Source of the DNA: Histoplasma ohiense
Taxonomy: Eukaryota; Ascomycota; Eurotiomycetes; Onygenales; Ajellomycetaceae
Length of the DNA: 64,000 nucleotides
Direction of reading: 5' to 3'
Assembly: GCA_017607445.1 (NCBI GenBank)
Contig: JAEVHH010000003.1
Span: forward strand, 5,642,001 to 5,706,000
Part shown: positions 24,501 to 36,677 of the stretch, one piece after another
Numbering within the stretch: the stretch's first letter is position 1
Layout of the letters: each line of letters starts with the position of its first letter
Position numbers and translations under genes: made by a program
The notes under the pieces: generated by a model
Told to the model about the DNA's origin: nothing
What the model saw: only the letters and a program-made list of their open reading frames with translations
Databases searched by the model: none

Positions 24501-26114
24501 CATTTCGGCAAAGTCAATAGAAATGATGTAGTATTCCATACCGATGTCAGCTTTGGCTGATCCAACTAACAAGAACTTTAAAGTTGTCGAGCCAGGTGCT
24601 GTGGTTAGCACTTTGGCACGAATTTGGACGCCATCGGGTAGGGAAGCCTTGTGCCAATTCTTGCCATGGTCGAGAGAGTATGAAATCTTGTCGGTTCTCC
24701 CTTCATCAAAAACAGCGGCAATCACAGAGCCTTGATCACCGAATTCATATTTATGAGCATCGTCCAGAGCTTTCCTCCAATTGATCCCTGCATCGTCGGA
24801 AACGAACAAATCGCCGTCCAAGTAATCCTTGAGATGGCCGCCTGTGTTTCCAACCCCCATAACTAAGCCAGGCGCGGGGCTAGAAAATACACGACCGGAG
24901 TTCGTTGCATCAGTGACGGAGTGAAGGTGAAGATCATGTTTGCCGACCTTTAGAGGCTGGAAAGTCCGCCCATCATCGAATGAGATTTTGCTTATAACTT
25001 TCTTCTGGACGCCGTTTGACTTTTCAACATCTTCCCAGTTTTTAACAGTATTGACAAGAATAATTCCCTGTATCGAAGAGATTTTCTCAAAGTCGACGAA
25101 CCCGTATATATTCCGGTTTGTATGTTCGATATTGCGCGTAAAGTAAGTGCCATTTGAATTGGACGTAAAGAGAGTGCCTATGGTTGACGAGTAGGTCGAT
25201 ACGACGTCAACCTGAAGACTGTAGCTTGTAGATTCGAGAATAGTATACGCATCCTCTTCTACCCTATGTCCGTCAAACTCAGTTCGATGCCACGTTGATG
25301 CATCATCGGTCACAAAAAGCGCCAGCTCGTTCGTTCTAGCAGACTTCGTTGCAGCCAGTATATATTTCTGCACACTTGCAGTGCGTATGACGCCACTCAC
25401 TGCACGGCCGTTATCAAGTGGAACTTCAGTCCCTTGTTCGTCCTTGAAAAATCGATCCGAGTAGAGGAGGCGATTGGCTTCAGCCCAGGAGGAATGAAAT
25501 CCCGACACAACGCAAAAAATTCGATCGTTCACCTCCTTCGGCAGGTCAAGTCCTTCCCCAAAAGTTGGTGTTGAAACGGCCCATGCACAATGCCGTCCAT
25601 TCTCCATCAAAAGGTGTACCGTTTTGAATCCATCCGTCGTGTAATATGTTCTTTCCTTGCAGTCGAGCCCGTTGCACTTGTGTCCCAGAAGCATTACCCT
25701 ATTCGAATCCTTGCCGTGGAAAACGAGTGGATACTCATACCGCGAGAGCTCCGCATCGACTGTAAACTCCCGCCAAGATTTGGCCTGATCTTCGGTGACC
25801 CAATGTGTCCCTCCCTTGCTCATTATATACGCCTTGGTCCTGTCTGTAGGATGCGGCAAAAGGGACCAGGCCTTTCCCCTCATCCCACTCACATCTACGA
25901 TATCCCAATTGGCACCAGCATCCCTTGAGACGTATACATCGCCGTTCTTCCCATCTTGGAACATCACAGTATCCGAGTCATCGAAGTAAAACAGGTTGAC
26001 GGGTTCATCTTTAAACTTCGTTACAGATATTTTTGGACCGTCTGCTTTCTTTGCACTAGTGAATGCGGTTGCTAGCAGCAAGCTGCCAGCAAGTAGTAGC
26101 CTTCGAAGGATCAT
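21545..26114 (-). CDS. vps10: Vacuolar protein sorting receptor Vps10 (sortilin family)
   Basis: Two exons, complement(21545..22196, 22273..26114), encode 1497 residues. The 76-base intron starts GTACCT and ends CTGCAG, and rejoins CTRSDYE|CDYNYEPQSDG. The start at 26114 is preferred over an upstream ATG at 26147, because MILRRLLLAGSLLLATAF is a clean signal peptide. Two lumenal Vps10 beta-propeller domains follow, with repeated Asp-box-like turns (SRDAGANW, SDDAGINW, SRDHGKKW, TRDAGITW). Each ends in a Cys-rich 10CC module. A membrane segment GIGLFFVILIPICLAATAGY and a second hydrophobic stretch (VAGVVAVITSLPLLV) precede an acidic cytosolic tail. Vps10 cycles between late Golgi and endosome carrying carboxypeptidase Y. 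The frame ends at GTATGA, which also resembles a donor, so a spliced longer tail cannot be excluded. Confidence 0.95.
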
Positions 26115-26478
26115 GACAGTGGATGTGGTGAAGGCATCTGGGAGCAAGGATCGAAGGGGACAGGGGTACGGTGAAAGGTTGCGGATAAGGAAGGATAAGC
26201 CAAAAAGCTCTATTCGGAATGCAATGGGTTCTCAGAAACTTTCCGGCCGGGTAATTCCTTATTTGTTTTAGTTGGTCTGGGAGCTAGGAATGCGCAGCAC
26301 CGAAAAAATTAGGAAGAAACTGGTCCAGAGCTGACTGGAATCTAAACAACAACGCTAAAGATATCAAAGATATAACGTTAATAGAGAAATAAATGATGAA
26401 GTCAAGAGCTACAGCAGCTGTTTGTCGAATTTCTCGATGTGCTGGAGCGTGTGAATGATACGAGGACAATGTTGTTAG
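26115..26478. other. vps10 upstream region
   Basis: Promoter and leader of vps10 on the minus strand. No gene is visible on either strand. Confidence 0.6.
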
Positions 26479-26757
26479 ATGTCGTCGTCAAAGCCTCCGA
26501 AGTCCGCTAGCTCCAGGGCCGAGTCACGTGTGTTCAGTCCAACCTACCTAGAATTGGCGGATTCTATTTTTGGACAGTTCAACCTGCCAACCGTTGGGAT
26601 AATAACACCAGAGATTCTAGGGATAATAGCACGAAAGGTACAGAATGAGCTTGATGACCATTTAATGGAGCTAGGTATTCCGGAGGCGTACTCGAAATGG
26701 GGCTTCTCGGGGCTATTCGATGGTCAGAGCTGCAACCCTCATGGGTGGCGAAACTAA
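26479..26757 (+). CDS. Small orphan ORF, 92 residues
   Basis: An uninterrupted ATG-to-TAA frame with a Ser-rich start and ordinary amphipathic sequence (TYLELADSIFGQFNLPTVG, VQNELDDHLMELGIPEAY). It is divergent from vps10. No family is recognised, and no signal peptide or membrane segment is seen. Its composition looks more protein-like than neighbouring random frames, but 92 codons can occur by chance. It could be a real small gene, an exon of a longer gene, or a relic. Confidence 0.35.
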   Translation: MSSSKPPKSASSRAESRVFSPTYLELADSIFGQFNLPTVGIITPEILGIIARKVQNELDDHLMELGIPEAYSKWGFSGLFDGQSCNPHGWRN

Positions 26758-28015
26758 ATTTCTATCTACCTCTTTCATTCCTGGATGAAGAGCAAACGAG
26801 GTTATTCATAGGTTGTTTTTAAGCCCAAGTCAGGACATTTTTCATGGTCAGGAGCCCTTGAAGGGGCTTCATTACCAATCAATGGAACTACATGGAAAAT
26901 GATGTTGATAGAAATGTCTGGATGGAATCAGTCTCCATGACCCTGTACCCTGCTTTTGATACTTCTATACTTCTTGCATACTAACAATGAGATTCAAAAA
27001 CAGAAAATAACACAGGAATGAGAAGAAGGATTGAGATGTGGGGACAAGAGTCCTTGCTATACATGTGTTTGATAACAGAGGTTCTATTTTCCACGCTCCA
27101 AAGTTCGGGAGCTCGACGACAAGTTAGGTGGCAAGCCCTGGAAAATATGGGGGCATCATTCATTGGTTGAGCAATCCATACCTTGGAATTCAAAACCCCA
27201 ACTTGACGCACTTATTACGCATAGACCATGTTCTCCATAGCCCATACGTTCCCAAATATGTTGGAGTTTATAATTGGCTCGACAGCGGCCAGAAAAAAAA
27301 AGACCTTTCTTCCCTCTTTTTCTTTTGTTTTCTTTCTACTAGAAAGAAGGATAGAGTGAAAGGGCCAAGGATAAAGTTTTGATATTCGGGGAGCTGTGGA
27401 GACAGCAGATATATACTAGTATGGACAAGGGTGGCAAAATTCTCCGTTACACTAAGGTTAACGAGTGGATGAACAATCGTACTGAATGAAGAGCCGAGCA
27501 AAAACATAAATTCGAAACCACTGGTGTTGAATCTATTCCTAGAGCGGAGATCCAAAGGAACGGCTAGGGTAGTAAAGGCAGAACAGAATAGCCAAAAAAG
27601 GATAAATATTCAGGGGCTAGCTTTTTGGAGGTGAAAATTGTTAAGGTACCAAAATAATGAAGTTAGATGAGGATATAAGCAGCAAGGCTGGTAAAGAATG
27701 AGAAAGAAAGAAAGCCAGCCAATTGGACTGTGATAAATTGATACAGTGTATCAGTCCTGATTCCGTCACAGTATTTCTTTTGTTCTTCCTCGATTGATAA
27801 GATGAATGTGTCATCGATTAAAAGCAACTAGAGAGCCAATAACATAGTGACTGTGGTCGTCCCGAATACCCTTCCCCTGGGTCATACAGGGACAGAAACT
27901 GGATAGAAAAAAAAGGATGTAGACAAAGGATAAATCTAAACAAGAAAGGGAAACAACGTGAACCATTAATTCACGCCGTTATCACGCGGCTTGAAATAGT
28001 AACCATATAGTAGGC
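26758..28015. other. Intergenic, 1.26 kb
   Basis: Downstream of the Ser-rich minus-strand gene. It is A/T-rich and has no convincing gene. Confidence 0.6.
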
Positions 28016-30833
28016 TCAGCCGCACCGTTTGCGGAGCTTGCGCCACATCTTCTTCATCATACTTGTGTCTTCGGCCGGAGCATTCCAGACGGGGTGGTTT
28101 CCGTCTGCCTCCGGAAGCTCAGCCAACCGCAAAGGATCATCGAGTTCCGGAAGGCTGGGTGAGACATCCCAAGAAGAGTCTGCCGTCCGCAAGTCAGGTC
28201 TTGTAAGTGTCATTTTTAGTGTCATCTCGCGATTGCCAGGGGTATTATGAGCATAGTTGAGTGGGATAGGCTGAATCGACCTTTGTAGTACGGATTTTTC
28301 CACACTGAATTTCCTGCTATGCGATTTGTGTAGAGATGGCGGGGTAGTACAGCTTGTTGAGGGAGATTTTGAGTTAGCGGAATTGAGGGTTGGGGAGTCA
28401 ATAGAAAAGTCGATGAAACTTCCATCCTCGTGAATGATGTCCGGTAACCCGGTGGGGCTGGCGTCTTCAAGGAAAGTGCGGGAGGATTCAATGGTTGTCC
28501 GTGGCTCGAGTGATACGCGAGGAGGACGGACATTCTCCTTATTGTCCAGGGATGGGAATCCGAATTCGATCGCTTCGTCGAATTTTTGTGGGGATGCGAG
28601 GTATACTCGTAGCTTCAGGCGGGCTTCAGGATCTTGGTAATATTGTGCTGGACTGTCAAGTGAAGAAAGTGATCCATGAGATATATGTCGTAAGATGGGC
28701 ACACTGGATTTGGGGCGAGAGAATGAACGTTTGTGAGCAGCCGGAGGAGTTATATTAGTCAAAGACGATGGAACGGTGGATGATTGGCTGGTTGGAGGAA
28801 TCTTGCTGGATATGCTATTTTGGTGGGTTGTGGAACTGAATGACAATGTTCGGCGAAAGGAGGGTTGTTGACGCAAGGACTGTGGTCGACGTTGTAGGCG
28901 CTGGCGAGAATATCGCGACGACGCTGTCGATATGTGCTTCTTAGTCTCCGCAATATGAGTGTGATAGTCATCAAGACTGAGGTCAATTTCTTCGTCTTCA
29001 TCTAGCCAGCGAAAACTATCGTACAAGCTGTCGTCGAGACCAATGGCTGAGTCAACTGCCCGCGCGGACGACGCCATGGAAGCGGAATATGAGAAACTGG
29101 CACTGGTGGGGACAGAGGAGATAGATTCAAAGGACCTTCTTGCTTGGTGCCCTAGTTTGTACAGCGCTCTATCCGCTGCGTCGAAAATAATGCTGCTCCG
29201 CCAGCCTCCAAGTCGAACCTGCTCCTCTCGACTAAAATGTTGTTGTTGAACCTTGGATGGGAGTGATCGAAACCATTCCGAGTCGGCTTGAGCAGCGAGA
29301 TAAGCAATCTGCACTGATTTTGCTTTTCGTAGCCGGCGAAATGGCCGGCTTTCTTTCAGACGCGGTTTCCCTGGGTTGGATACTGTTATTAGGGGTTCTT
29401 GAGTCAACGAGCTGTGGGGCTCAAGCTCAGCGACCAGGGTGAGGAAGGGGAAGTGAGAACCATCACCGCTGGGGGGTAAACTTACGAGTCGGCGTTGTTG
29501 GGGTCCTGGGCCTAGAGTTCGAGCCAACGGATAAAGGGAGGTCATCTAACAGACGGGGGCGGGTGCTTCGGCCGTCATTGTGGACCATCTGCGTGAGCCG
29601 TAATTGTTCCAGGCGAAAACGCTCTAAATTGGAAAATAACTATTGGATTTTAGCGAATGAATGGTCAGTGAAGGCCCCTCGGAACGTCCTCAGAAAGTGG
29701 TGCAGCTTGGGGAAAAAAAAAGAAAAAAGAAAAAAAAAAAAAAAAAAGGGAAGAAGAGATAAGGGAAAAAAAAAGGAAAATTGCAAGGGTCAGAGCCAAT
29801 CGAACGATCAAAATTCAAGCGCCACCAATTATGCAGAACAGCTGGCCTTAGGGTCATTCAAAATGTTCGATGCAATGTTTTTGTAAAATATTCAATCGCA
29901 GGCCAGCAATAGGGGACCTCTAAGCGGGGTGCTATCCACGCCACGAACGATCACCATGGCTGTGAAACAGTGACCAGTCGTCCAGTGAAAAATCGCACAC
30001 GCAGCGATCAAGCATCAATAATTGACAAGCTCTTGGCCTCGTCCAACAGAAGCTCATGACGCCGAATGTCGAGGGCGGACTCGTCACTAGCATCACTAGC
30101 CCGGGGCTAAATAGCACATTCGAGCGATAGCGTGAGGGGAAAAGCGGCCAAAAAGGAACAGCGCCGCACAACTCATCTTCCACCACATCGGCGTTGCATC
30201 CCGCCGGACTGAGCCGATGTTGTGAGGAACGAGGTCGAGTCTCTCTGATTCTTGTTGCAGGGTTCAAATGCAAAGAACTGGCAACAGCCCAGGCCAGTCG
30301 ACGGAGGGACAACACCGCCCTTGCATAGCGTCCAGCGCTAACGGCCCGCCACCAGATCCAACGCTGATAAGCGGTAAAGAGAACTTTTATGACGTCTCGC
30401 TCATCTGGAAGATGGGGAAAATCGTTGAAATAATATCATAGCAAACGTTTGTACGGCTTGCTATGTATTTCCCAAAAGAAGGGAATATGACAGCTGCAGA
30501 CAAATCCACCCCCATGTTGTGAAACGGTTCGCAAAGCCCCGGACACATTTGACGGCTCTTCCAGGTTTCTCATCGATGAACCTTAAAACAGTAGATCCCA
30601 GCTGTGAGATTAACCGCCAGCAGGGTGCAGCAGCGAAATAACGGTGAGGGGGGTGATGTGCTGTACATCTGCTGCAGGTCGGGTAAAGCAATCCTGCATT
30701 TGAAACCGCGAGCGACAAAGAAAAACGAAGTAAAAATCAGGCAGAATATGAGGAAGGAGGAACCAAAAAGACTTACTTTGCGCCTTAAAGCTGGCGGTAA
30801 CGAGTAGAAATCATCGGGGTGATATTCCATCAT
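28016..30833 (-). CDS. Conserved Ser/Thr/Pro-rich fungal protein with remote first exon
   Basis: Three exons, complement(28016..29382, 29486..29639, 30777..30833), total 525 residues. Exon 1 is only 19 codons (MMEYHPDDFYSLPPALRRK) and ends at a strong GTAAGT donor. Intron 1 is 1137 bases and ends CAATAG, after which LFSNLERFRLEQLRLTQ continues the conserved helix in phase. Intron 2 (GTAAGT to AATAACAG, 103 bases) removes residues that would otherwise read in frame and rejoins TPT|LSNPGKPRLKESRPFRRL. Later blocks are WFRSLPSKVQQQHFSREEQ and REMTLKMTLTRPDLR, and the C-terminus is basic (KKMWRKLRKRCG). From memory, related Eurotiomycete proteins are annotated only as mucin-like. The Ser-rich middle and lack of a signal peptide argue for an intracellular protein of unknown function. 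Confidence 0.8.
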
Positions 30834-33800
30834 GTAGTGACGGTGTGAGCGCAGAGCTGCGCAGTATAGGAAAAGGGATGAGAGGCAGGTCGGAGTGAAC
30901 TATGCATGCGTAGATTGCACGACAAAAGGAGCGAATTGAGAAACTTGCACAGTGAAGGGAATGAAGCGCTGGGAAGAAGGAACGTCGGTCATTAAGAAGA
31001 AAAATATCCAAGGAAAAGGAGCAAGAGGGGAAATGTTATCACCGCTCATGGAGGCTGGAGACAGCTAAGAAGCTGGGGCCTAAGCCCGTTTCCACGCAGC
31101 GACTGGACTCAGTGGACTGGGACTTCTGGGAGTTGAAGTAGATTCCCCTGGCCGTTAGCCGCCCTGTCTTAAGCACTCCCGTAGACATATTCGCTTTCAT
31201 ACAACAAACAGCTTGCTGGTTGGCCTGAGATCAAGAGAATACCCACTGGTCTGTGTCATGGGCCTGCAGTGCTGGCCTATAGGATACATGCATCGACGGC
31301 CCATGTCATCTAGGGGTCCATTAAATCAATTTTGTGACAGCCAGCAAGTAATAGCTGCAAAAAAATGTTCGAAAGTGAAAAGGTTTCCTCCTTGCCACAT
31401 GTATCGAAGGAGAGATCAATATTGCCAGGCACGAGACGGTGGAAGGACGCTTTTTCAAGAGGATGCTATGTATAAGACCTATGTTTCTATTCCCTGTTGT
31501 TAAAATGACATGTTACAAAAATGCAAGAGACAAAAGATATCTCTCCCACGTGTACCTACGGAGTACTTACTTACATATTGATGTGCGGGTATTTCCTTGC
31601 TCGAATCCATGCATCGAACAACCGCATCCTCGTCAAAACTTCCCAAGTTTTTGACTGAGCCAGCACACACCACATGCCGCGAAAAAAGGATGATACGATG
31701 AACCTGTGCCTGTACATTTACTGTACGCTGGAACAAGACACACAAGTGTAAAACATGCTTGATCCACGACAAGAAGGAAGGAAATGTCATTGCTCTCATC
31801 AAAAATATGGGTGCATGTGCTGTACATCCATGGATCCCGTTTAGGCTTCAAACGACCCAGTCGTACAGACTGCGGAATTCCAGGTTTTTTTTCTTAGACC
31901 TAACTAGGCCAACAGGACCCATCATACCAGGCCTTGAATTCTCCGAGAAACAAACAAGAAGTTGCCCTTCATGCCCTGAATTATCATCGACGGTCACTTA
32001 ATATTAGCCTGGCGAACATCGGCCCAACAATGAGGTTGAGCAAGGATATCCCTTCTTCTATCTTTTCTTAAACCTGGGTTTATTCTGCATTATCGGCGAA
32101 GCCGTAACTAATGGTAAAATCCACAAATTCTGTGCTGGCATGAGCTTGATTGTCGAAGCCGACACATCAAAAAAACCTGGCTTGTTTCGTGTGGTTGGTT
32201 CATCCAAGGTGCAAAATTCTACGCAGTAGATTCGACAAATTTCTTGATTTCTGCACGCGCGGGAATTTTCCTCCTTTATCTTGCTCTATGCTGCATCCTG
32301 GCCAGGAGATCAGAGACCCCTCGAAGCGCTTTTGTGGTCCCTTGATTCTTCGATCCACACGAAATAACGTTCAATTAGCAGGTGATGAACATTGCAAGCG
32401 AGCAGCTTCGGGAGACATGGCGTCAGCCTTGTCACCCCGAATTTTGTTGGCTCGGTCTGCGGGTGCTCCTCTTAGACAGGTCACATCATCGTCGCCTCAT
32501 TTTGAGCCATGGCCAGTTCCGCATCCACAGCTGCATCTCTTGAGATAGCTAAACCTTTTGCCTCGAGATATCTGCAACGGGAACAGACCAAAACGCCCTC
32601 TCATGGGCAACCTCCATGTTACGGCCATATACCATCTGCGTAGGCTAATTGCCTTTTGGCCCGACGACATGAAGAAAGCCAAGGCAAGACAGTTTTGGAA
32701 ATGTTCTCGTGTATGCAATGAACCAGCCCCTTGGGCTTGCCAATTGTTCCAGCTTCCATGTTGAGAACCTCACCATATGCTCACTGTCAAGTAAATTTTG
32801 ACTCCGTCTGGTGTGCCATATTGCTGCCCAAGCAACAATAATAATGGACGACAGTTCGTTATCTGTACCAGGTCGCATTAGCTAACATTCATACTTGGTT
32901 TCCGTGGGTTTGTCATATTCCTCGCTCGTTTTCTCCTCGGCCTTTCAAAATTTAAATTTATTTATTTTCATTAGCTGTTAAAATCTCGCGATCAGCGGGT
33001 TCACTATCGCCAAACGCGTCTTCAAACATCAAACCAATTCGACAATACCATCGTGATTACGTTCGTCACTCAATCCATCGCAACGGCCAATGCGAACAAG
33101 GAACTCCATCAATAGTTTTAAGTTTTTTCTCTGTATTTCCCCCTGCGTGAATTTCAACTGGTTGGGGCTGATCCGGCAGATCACTGCGGATCGTGATAGC
33201 AAAGATCCAACACCGAACCATAAAATAATTCCAAATCCCCCTTGGGCCCTGACTGAGCCTATGGCAGAGCGCCTTGCTCACATGCGAGGTGGCCTGAGAA
33301 GGTTTTAAACTTCTGCTGCTCTTTATCTCTCTGTTCTTGGCGTTCCCCTGTTTTGTGTCTATTTCTCTCGGAATGGAATTTCTGAGAGGATATCCTTATG
33401 CCTCTCCTTCATAGGAGCGTTGTTGATTGCGTTTTGTTATTTTAAAATGAGGTTTTCGGTTGTAGTTTTTCTGAGGATTATGGGTGCACCGCTCTCGTTA
33501 GTTACTTTCCCTGATGCTGCTAAAAATAAAGGGGGAGGGGACTACATTCTAAGTTGTGAGGATTTCATAGCTTAACATGACCCCCCTTTTCTGAATCCTT
33601 ATATCACAATCCAGTAATCTGCTTCGTTGCTGACTGTACGCCAGCAACCCAACACCAGAGCACAAATATTTGAATTTCACTCTACATTTCTTCATCTCCT
33701 AACCAAATTATGAATATGACGCGAATGTGCAACGTTGCTTTTCAACGGGTTATACTGTTTTGGCCATTCTTTTTAAAATAGGTGTCACAGAAAAATGATA

Positions 33801-34852
33801 TATTCGTTTGTCACATCGCTATTACCCCAACCCGAACGAACGAAAGAAAATGTGGTGTGTACCCCTGGTATACACTGATTTGGTGATATATGTCAGATCC
33901 CTCGCATGGCTTCAGGGAAGACATCTGTTTGTATTGGTTGATATTCAACTTATCGAAGAATCCTACTTTTTTATCAGCATTTCAATGTTTAAGATCATGG
34001 CTAGGACAGGTTTTTTCTTCTTCTATTTATGTGATCATGCCAGCCACAAGACACTGGCGAACTATAACGATACATTCTTGAGAAAAGCCGTGATATCTAA
34101 TAGAATTTGTATTTGGGAGAATTAACACAGCACTTCCACCACCAAAAAAGCACATCAAATCAACTTCAATAAAACTGTATTTGTATGCTCTGTAGTTGCT
34201 ATGTGTGATGTAGCTTGTATTCTCGAGTGTTACTGATGGCTGTGTTGTTTGACGGACTGACTGATCACACCTCCTTTTATCTCCATGCTTTCATTCCCCG
34301 GCAATGGTGAGGCTCATCTAGAAATGAGACCGTAGGAAAGAAGGCGGGAAGCATATCATTACATGCACTTGAATATGGTCATTATCATGTCGCTGATGGT
34401 CATGGGCCTATAAATATGTCATACTTGCTTTGAGCTCAGATGTGGCTTAAGGTGGCATCTTCATCGAGGGAAAACCAGGAAAAATGCTTCTCGCGGAGCT
34501 AAGCTCTTGACTGTAGTTTATACACTGTAAGGGAAGATTGGCAAGCATCTTATTCCAACTTCCTTCACTTGTCACGTAATATGAAGCCACTAAGGCCATC
34601 ACTGTAGTTGAGAATACAGTATACGCGGAGAAGCTGCGAGTTTTCCAACTGGTGAAGAAAACAGCCAAAGGGGCAGTAGATTTGATTGATTGGTACAAAA
34701 ATTCGCCCCTTCATTTTCCAAAACCAAATCGTTCGATTTCCTTTTTCAAAAAAAAAAAAAAAAAAAAAAAACATCTCAAAAGGTTATCCCCTACACCTCT
34801 CCTATCTGCTTTACACATATGTAAGCTCCACCCAATACACCACCTTCGATCC
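30834..34852. other. Gene-poor region, 4 kb
   Basis: No gene is recognised in any frame. Short ORFs lack motifs and compatible splice partners. An A24 run lies at 34748-34771. The left end is the promoter of the Ser-rich gene. Confidence 0.55.
34748..34771. repeat. A24 homopolymer
   Basis: An uninterrupted A run, seen directly, close to the 3' end of the orphan minus-strand gene. Confidence 0.9.
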
Positions 34853-35619
34853 TTAAATCCCACACCTTCCCCTGATAGTCGGATACTCCGCAATCACTGC
34901 ACGAATAGTAGCAGCCATCTCATATCCGCCAGCACTCTCCCCCTGTTCAAACAAGTCGCACAGGGACATATATACAGTAAGAATACGTAAAGCGGTATTC
35001 TGGAGCTGCTCTGAGATTTCAGAGACATCGTACGCGGGAAGAGTGGCCAAGGTGTTCTCAGCAGCGACGATTTCGTTCAGGGTGCTGCGCACATGACGTG
35101 CAAGGAGGGCCATTTCAGTTTGGGTAGAGAGGGAGACAGTGGTGGAGGCACTGGATGCGATGCTGCTGCTGGTGCTGGAAATGACGGAGGCTGCGTCGTC
35201 TCCGCTGGAGTTGTTGTTTTCCTGCTCATGCTCGACGTCATTCTCGGGGGTAGCAATTTCGTCGTCTGTGGTGTCATTGCTTTTGGTGCCGGTATTGGTG
35301 ATGCTGAGACTGTCGAAGGAGTTCGCTACGACTTTGAAATCCTAGGATAGGAATGATATTAGCGATATATATGATTTAAGGAGTCTGAGTCGAAGGAGGG
35401 CACTTACATCTAGAACTGAGAGGTTTGACTCCATGGCAGGCAATCCTCCGATTTCAACACAGGTCATGGTAGAGAGTACAGCTTCATTTGCGGTGCCAGC
35501 TTCTTTTTTATCAGAGATCACCATGCTGTCGCTAGGAATAGAACTGTGTCTGTAGATCTGGATATAATCACTAAGGGATTGCAGTCTGTGTTTCAAATTG
35601 GTCAATGATAGGGACAGAC
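34853..35619 (-). CDS. Orphan protein, 5' exon not located
   Basis: Two exons are clear, complement(34853..35341, 35408..35619), joined by a 66-base intron (GTAAGT to TCCTAG) at SVLD|DFKVVANSFDS. The visible part is about 233 residues. The 5' exon opens right after a CTCATAG acceptor, reads LSLSLTNLKHRLQSLSDYIQ, and has an in-frame stop upstream but no ATG, so at least one further 5' exon is expected. The middle is Ser/Thr/Asn-rich. The C-terminus is helical (ALLARHVRSTLNEIVAAENT, SEQLQNTALRILTVYMSLC). No family is recognised. An internal ATG at residue VISDKKEAG could be used instead. Confidence 0.5.
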
Positions 35620-36235
35620 CTATGAGAGAGAGATGTTGAAGTTGTTAGGTCTTTCTAAAAGGAGAAGAGAATAAAACCAATATATAGAACCTAAGAATGC
35701 GGTATATCACTCCTTTTAACAAAAGCAAATGAGATAATGAATGCTGTGACGAACACATGCAAGCTGGTGTTGAGGCTATCTTTGTTAAGGCGTCATATAA
35801 GAAACTCTATGACTACAAACTACAATATTTCTTGTGAAAGACTTCACTATCAAAGTGCGCCCATTCCTACAAGAGGAAAGCAGGCATTTCAAATATGAAG
35901 GAATTATCACCGCGGTATATAGAGTTGAAGTAGTCCTGCCCAAAGAACGCAAGGACGCGCTGCATCGTCGTTGGAGGAGGGGTAAGACCTAACAGCGACA
36001 GGATAAGTAACCAGTGGTTGTATTTCTGCACCGTGGAGCAGAGAAACGGTCTTGACAGCAGAGCATTTCAATGGAAGTGATGACAGAATGGGCAGGGCCA
36101 CAGTAGTGTAGATCGCATCTAAAAGCTCTTAACCAGAGGAAACTACTCCAACTGCAGGGTCCCGTTTGGTAGATGGTAGTGGAAGAGTTGGTGGTTAGGG
36201 GCGAATCTGAAAGTGAACAAGCATTAAAACAAAAA
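35620..36235. other. Upstream of orphan gene
   Basis: Probably holds the missing 5' exon of the minus-strand orphan gene. A minus-strand ATG frame of 64 codons (35907-36101) is present but could not be joined with confidence. Confidence 0.45.
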
Positions 36236-36268
36236 GTGGAAGCTCATGATCGAACCTGGAATCCCTTG
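36236..36268 (-). other. tRNA B-box-like segment 1
   Basis: On the minus strand the sequence reads CAGGTTCGATCATGAGCTTCC, then ACT and a TTTTTG TTTT run, as at the 3' end of a tRNA-type Pol III gene. The T stem does not pair and no cloverleaf can be drawn. A similar segment occurs at 36485-36520. It may be a tRNA-derived relic. Confidence 0.3.
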
Positions 36269-36270
36269 AG

Positions 36271-36272
<2 letters not shown>

Positions 36273-36312
<40 letters not shown>
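36273..36312. repeat. A40 homopolymer
   Basis: Forty consecutive A residues on the plus strand, the longest homopolymer in the window. It directly abuts B-box-like segment 1. Confidence 0.95.
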
Positions 36313-36314
<2 letters not shown>

Positions 36315-36484
36315 GAGTATATGGGGGAAAGAATAGTTTGTAGATATGATGGATATTGTTAAAAAGGGGGATGAACTGTTGAACTGTTGGGGATCCAAGC
36401 CGGAGGCCCCTTGGTCTAATGGATCCAAGGGAAATGTGTCACACAGAGAGGAGTCCAGAGAAAGGCATAAAGAGATCAAAGAAA

Positions 36485-36520
36485 ACGAGTGGGAAGGCCC
36501 CGAATCGAACCCAGGCTGTT
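36485..36520 (-). other. tRNA B-box-like segment 2
   Basis: The minus strand reads CCTGGGTTCGATTCGGGGCC, then TTCCCACTCG and TTTTC. It aligns with segment 1 over about 40 bases (shared GGTTCGAT, CTTCC-AC, T run). No complete cloverleaf is found. The B-box match to GGTTCGANTCC is near perfect. Confidence 0.3.
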
Positions 36521-36677
36521 CCCGTTCAGAGCAGGTAGATGGGTGTGGTATATTGGAGGTGCACGAACCCTGGCAACACCGCCGGGGAAACACAGGCAGA
36601 GTATGGCAGGGTATTCCCATAGAAACGGGCGCGAAGGGGATATAAACCCAAGTAATGCGTATATTTTCAACAAGAGG

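Noticed and set aside
29383..29545. Unspliced N-terminus of the Ser-rich gene starting MTSLYPLARTLGPG
   Set aside because: That frame reads through a GTAAGT intron. The spliced reading LFSNLERFRLEQ to TPTLSNPGK is the family-like one.
33225..33305. tRNA-like stretch with TATGGCAGAGCG and a CCTTGC/GCGAGG hairpin around CAC
   Set aside because: There is no T arm, no B box and no acceptor pairing, so it is not a tRNA.
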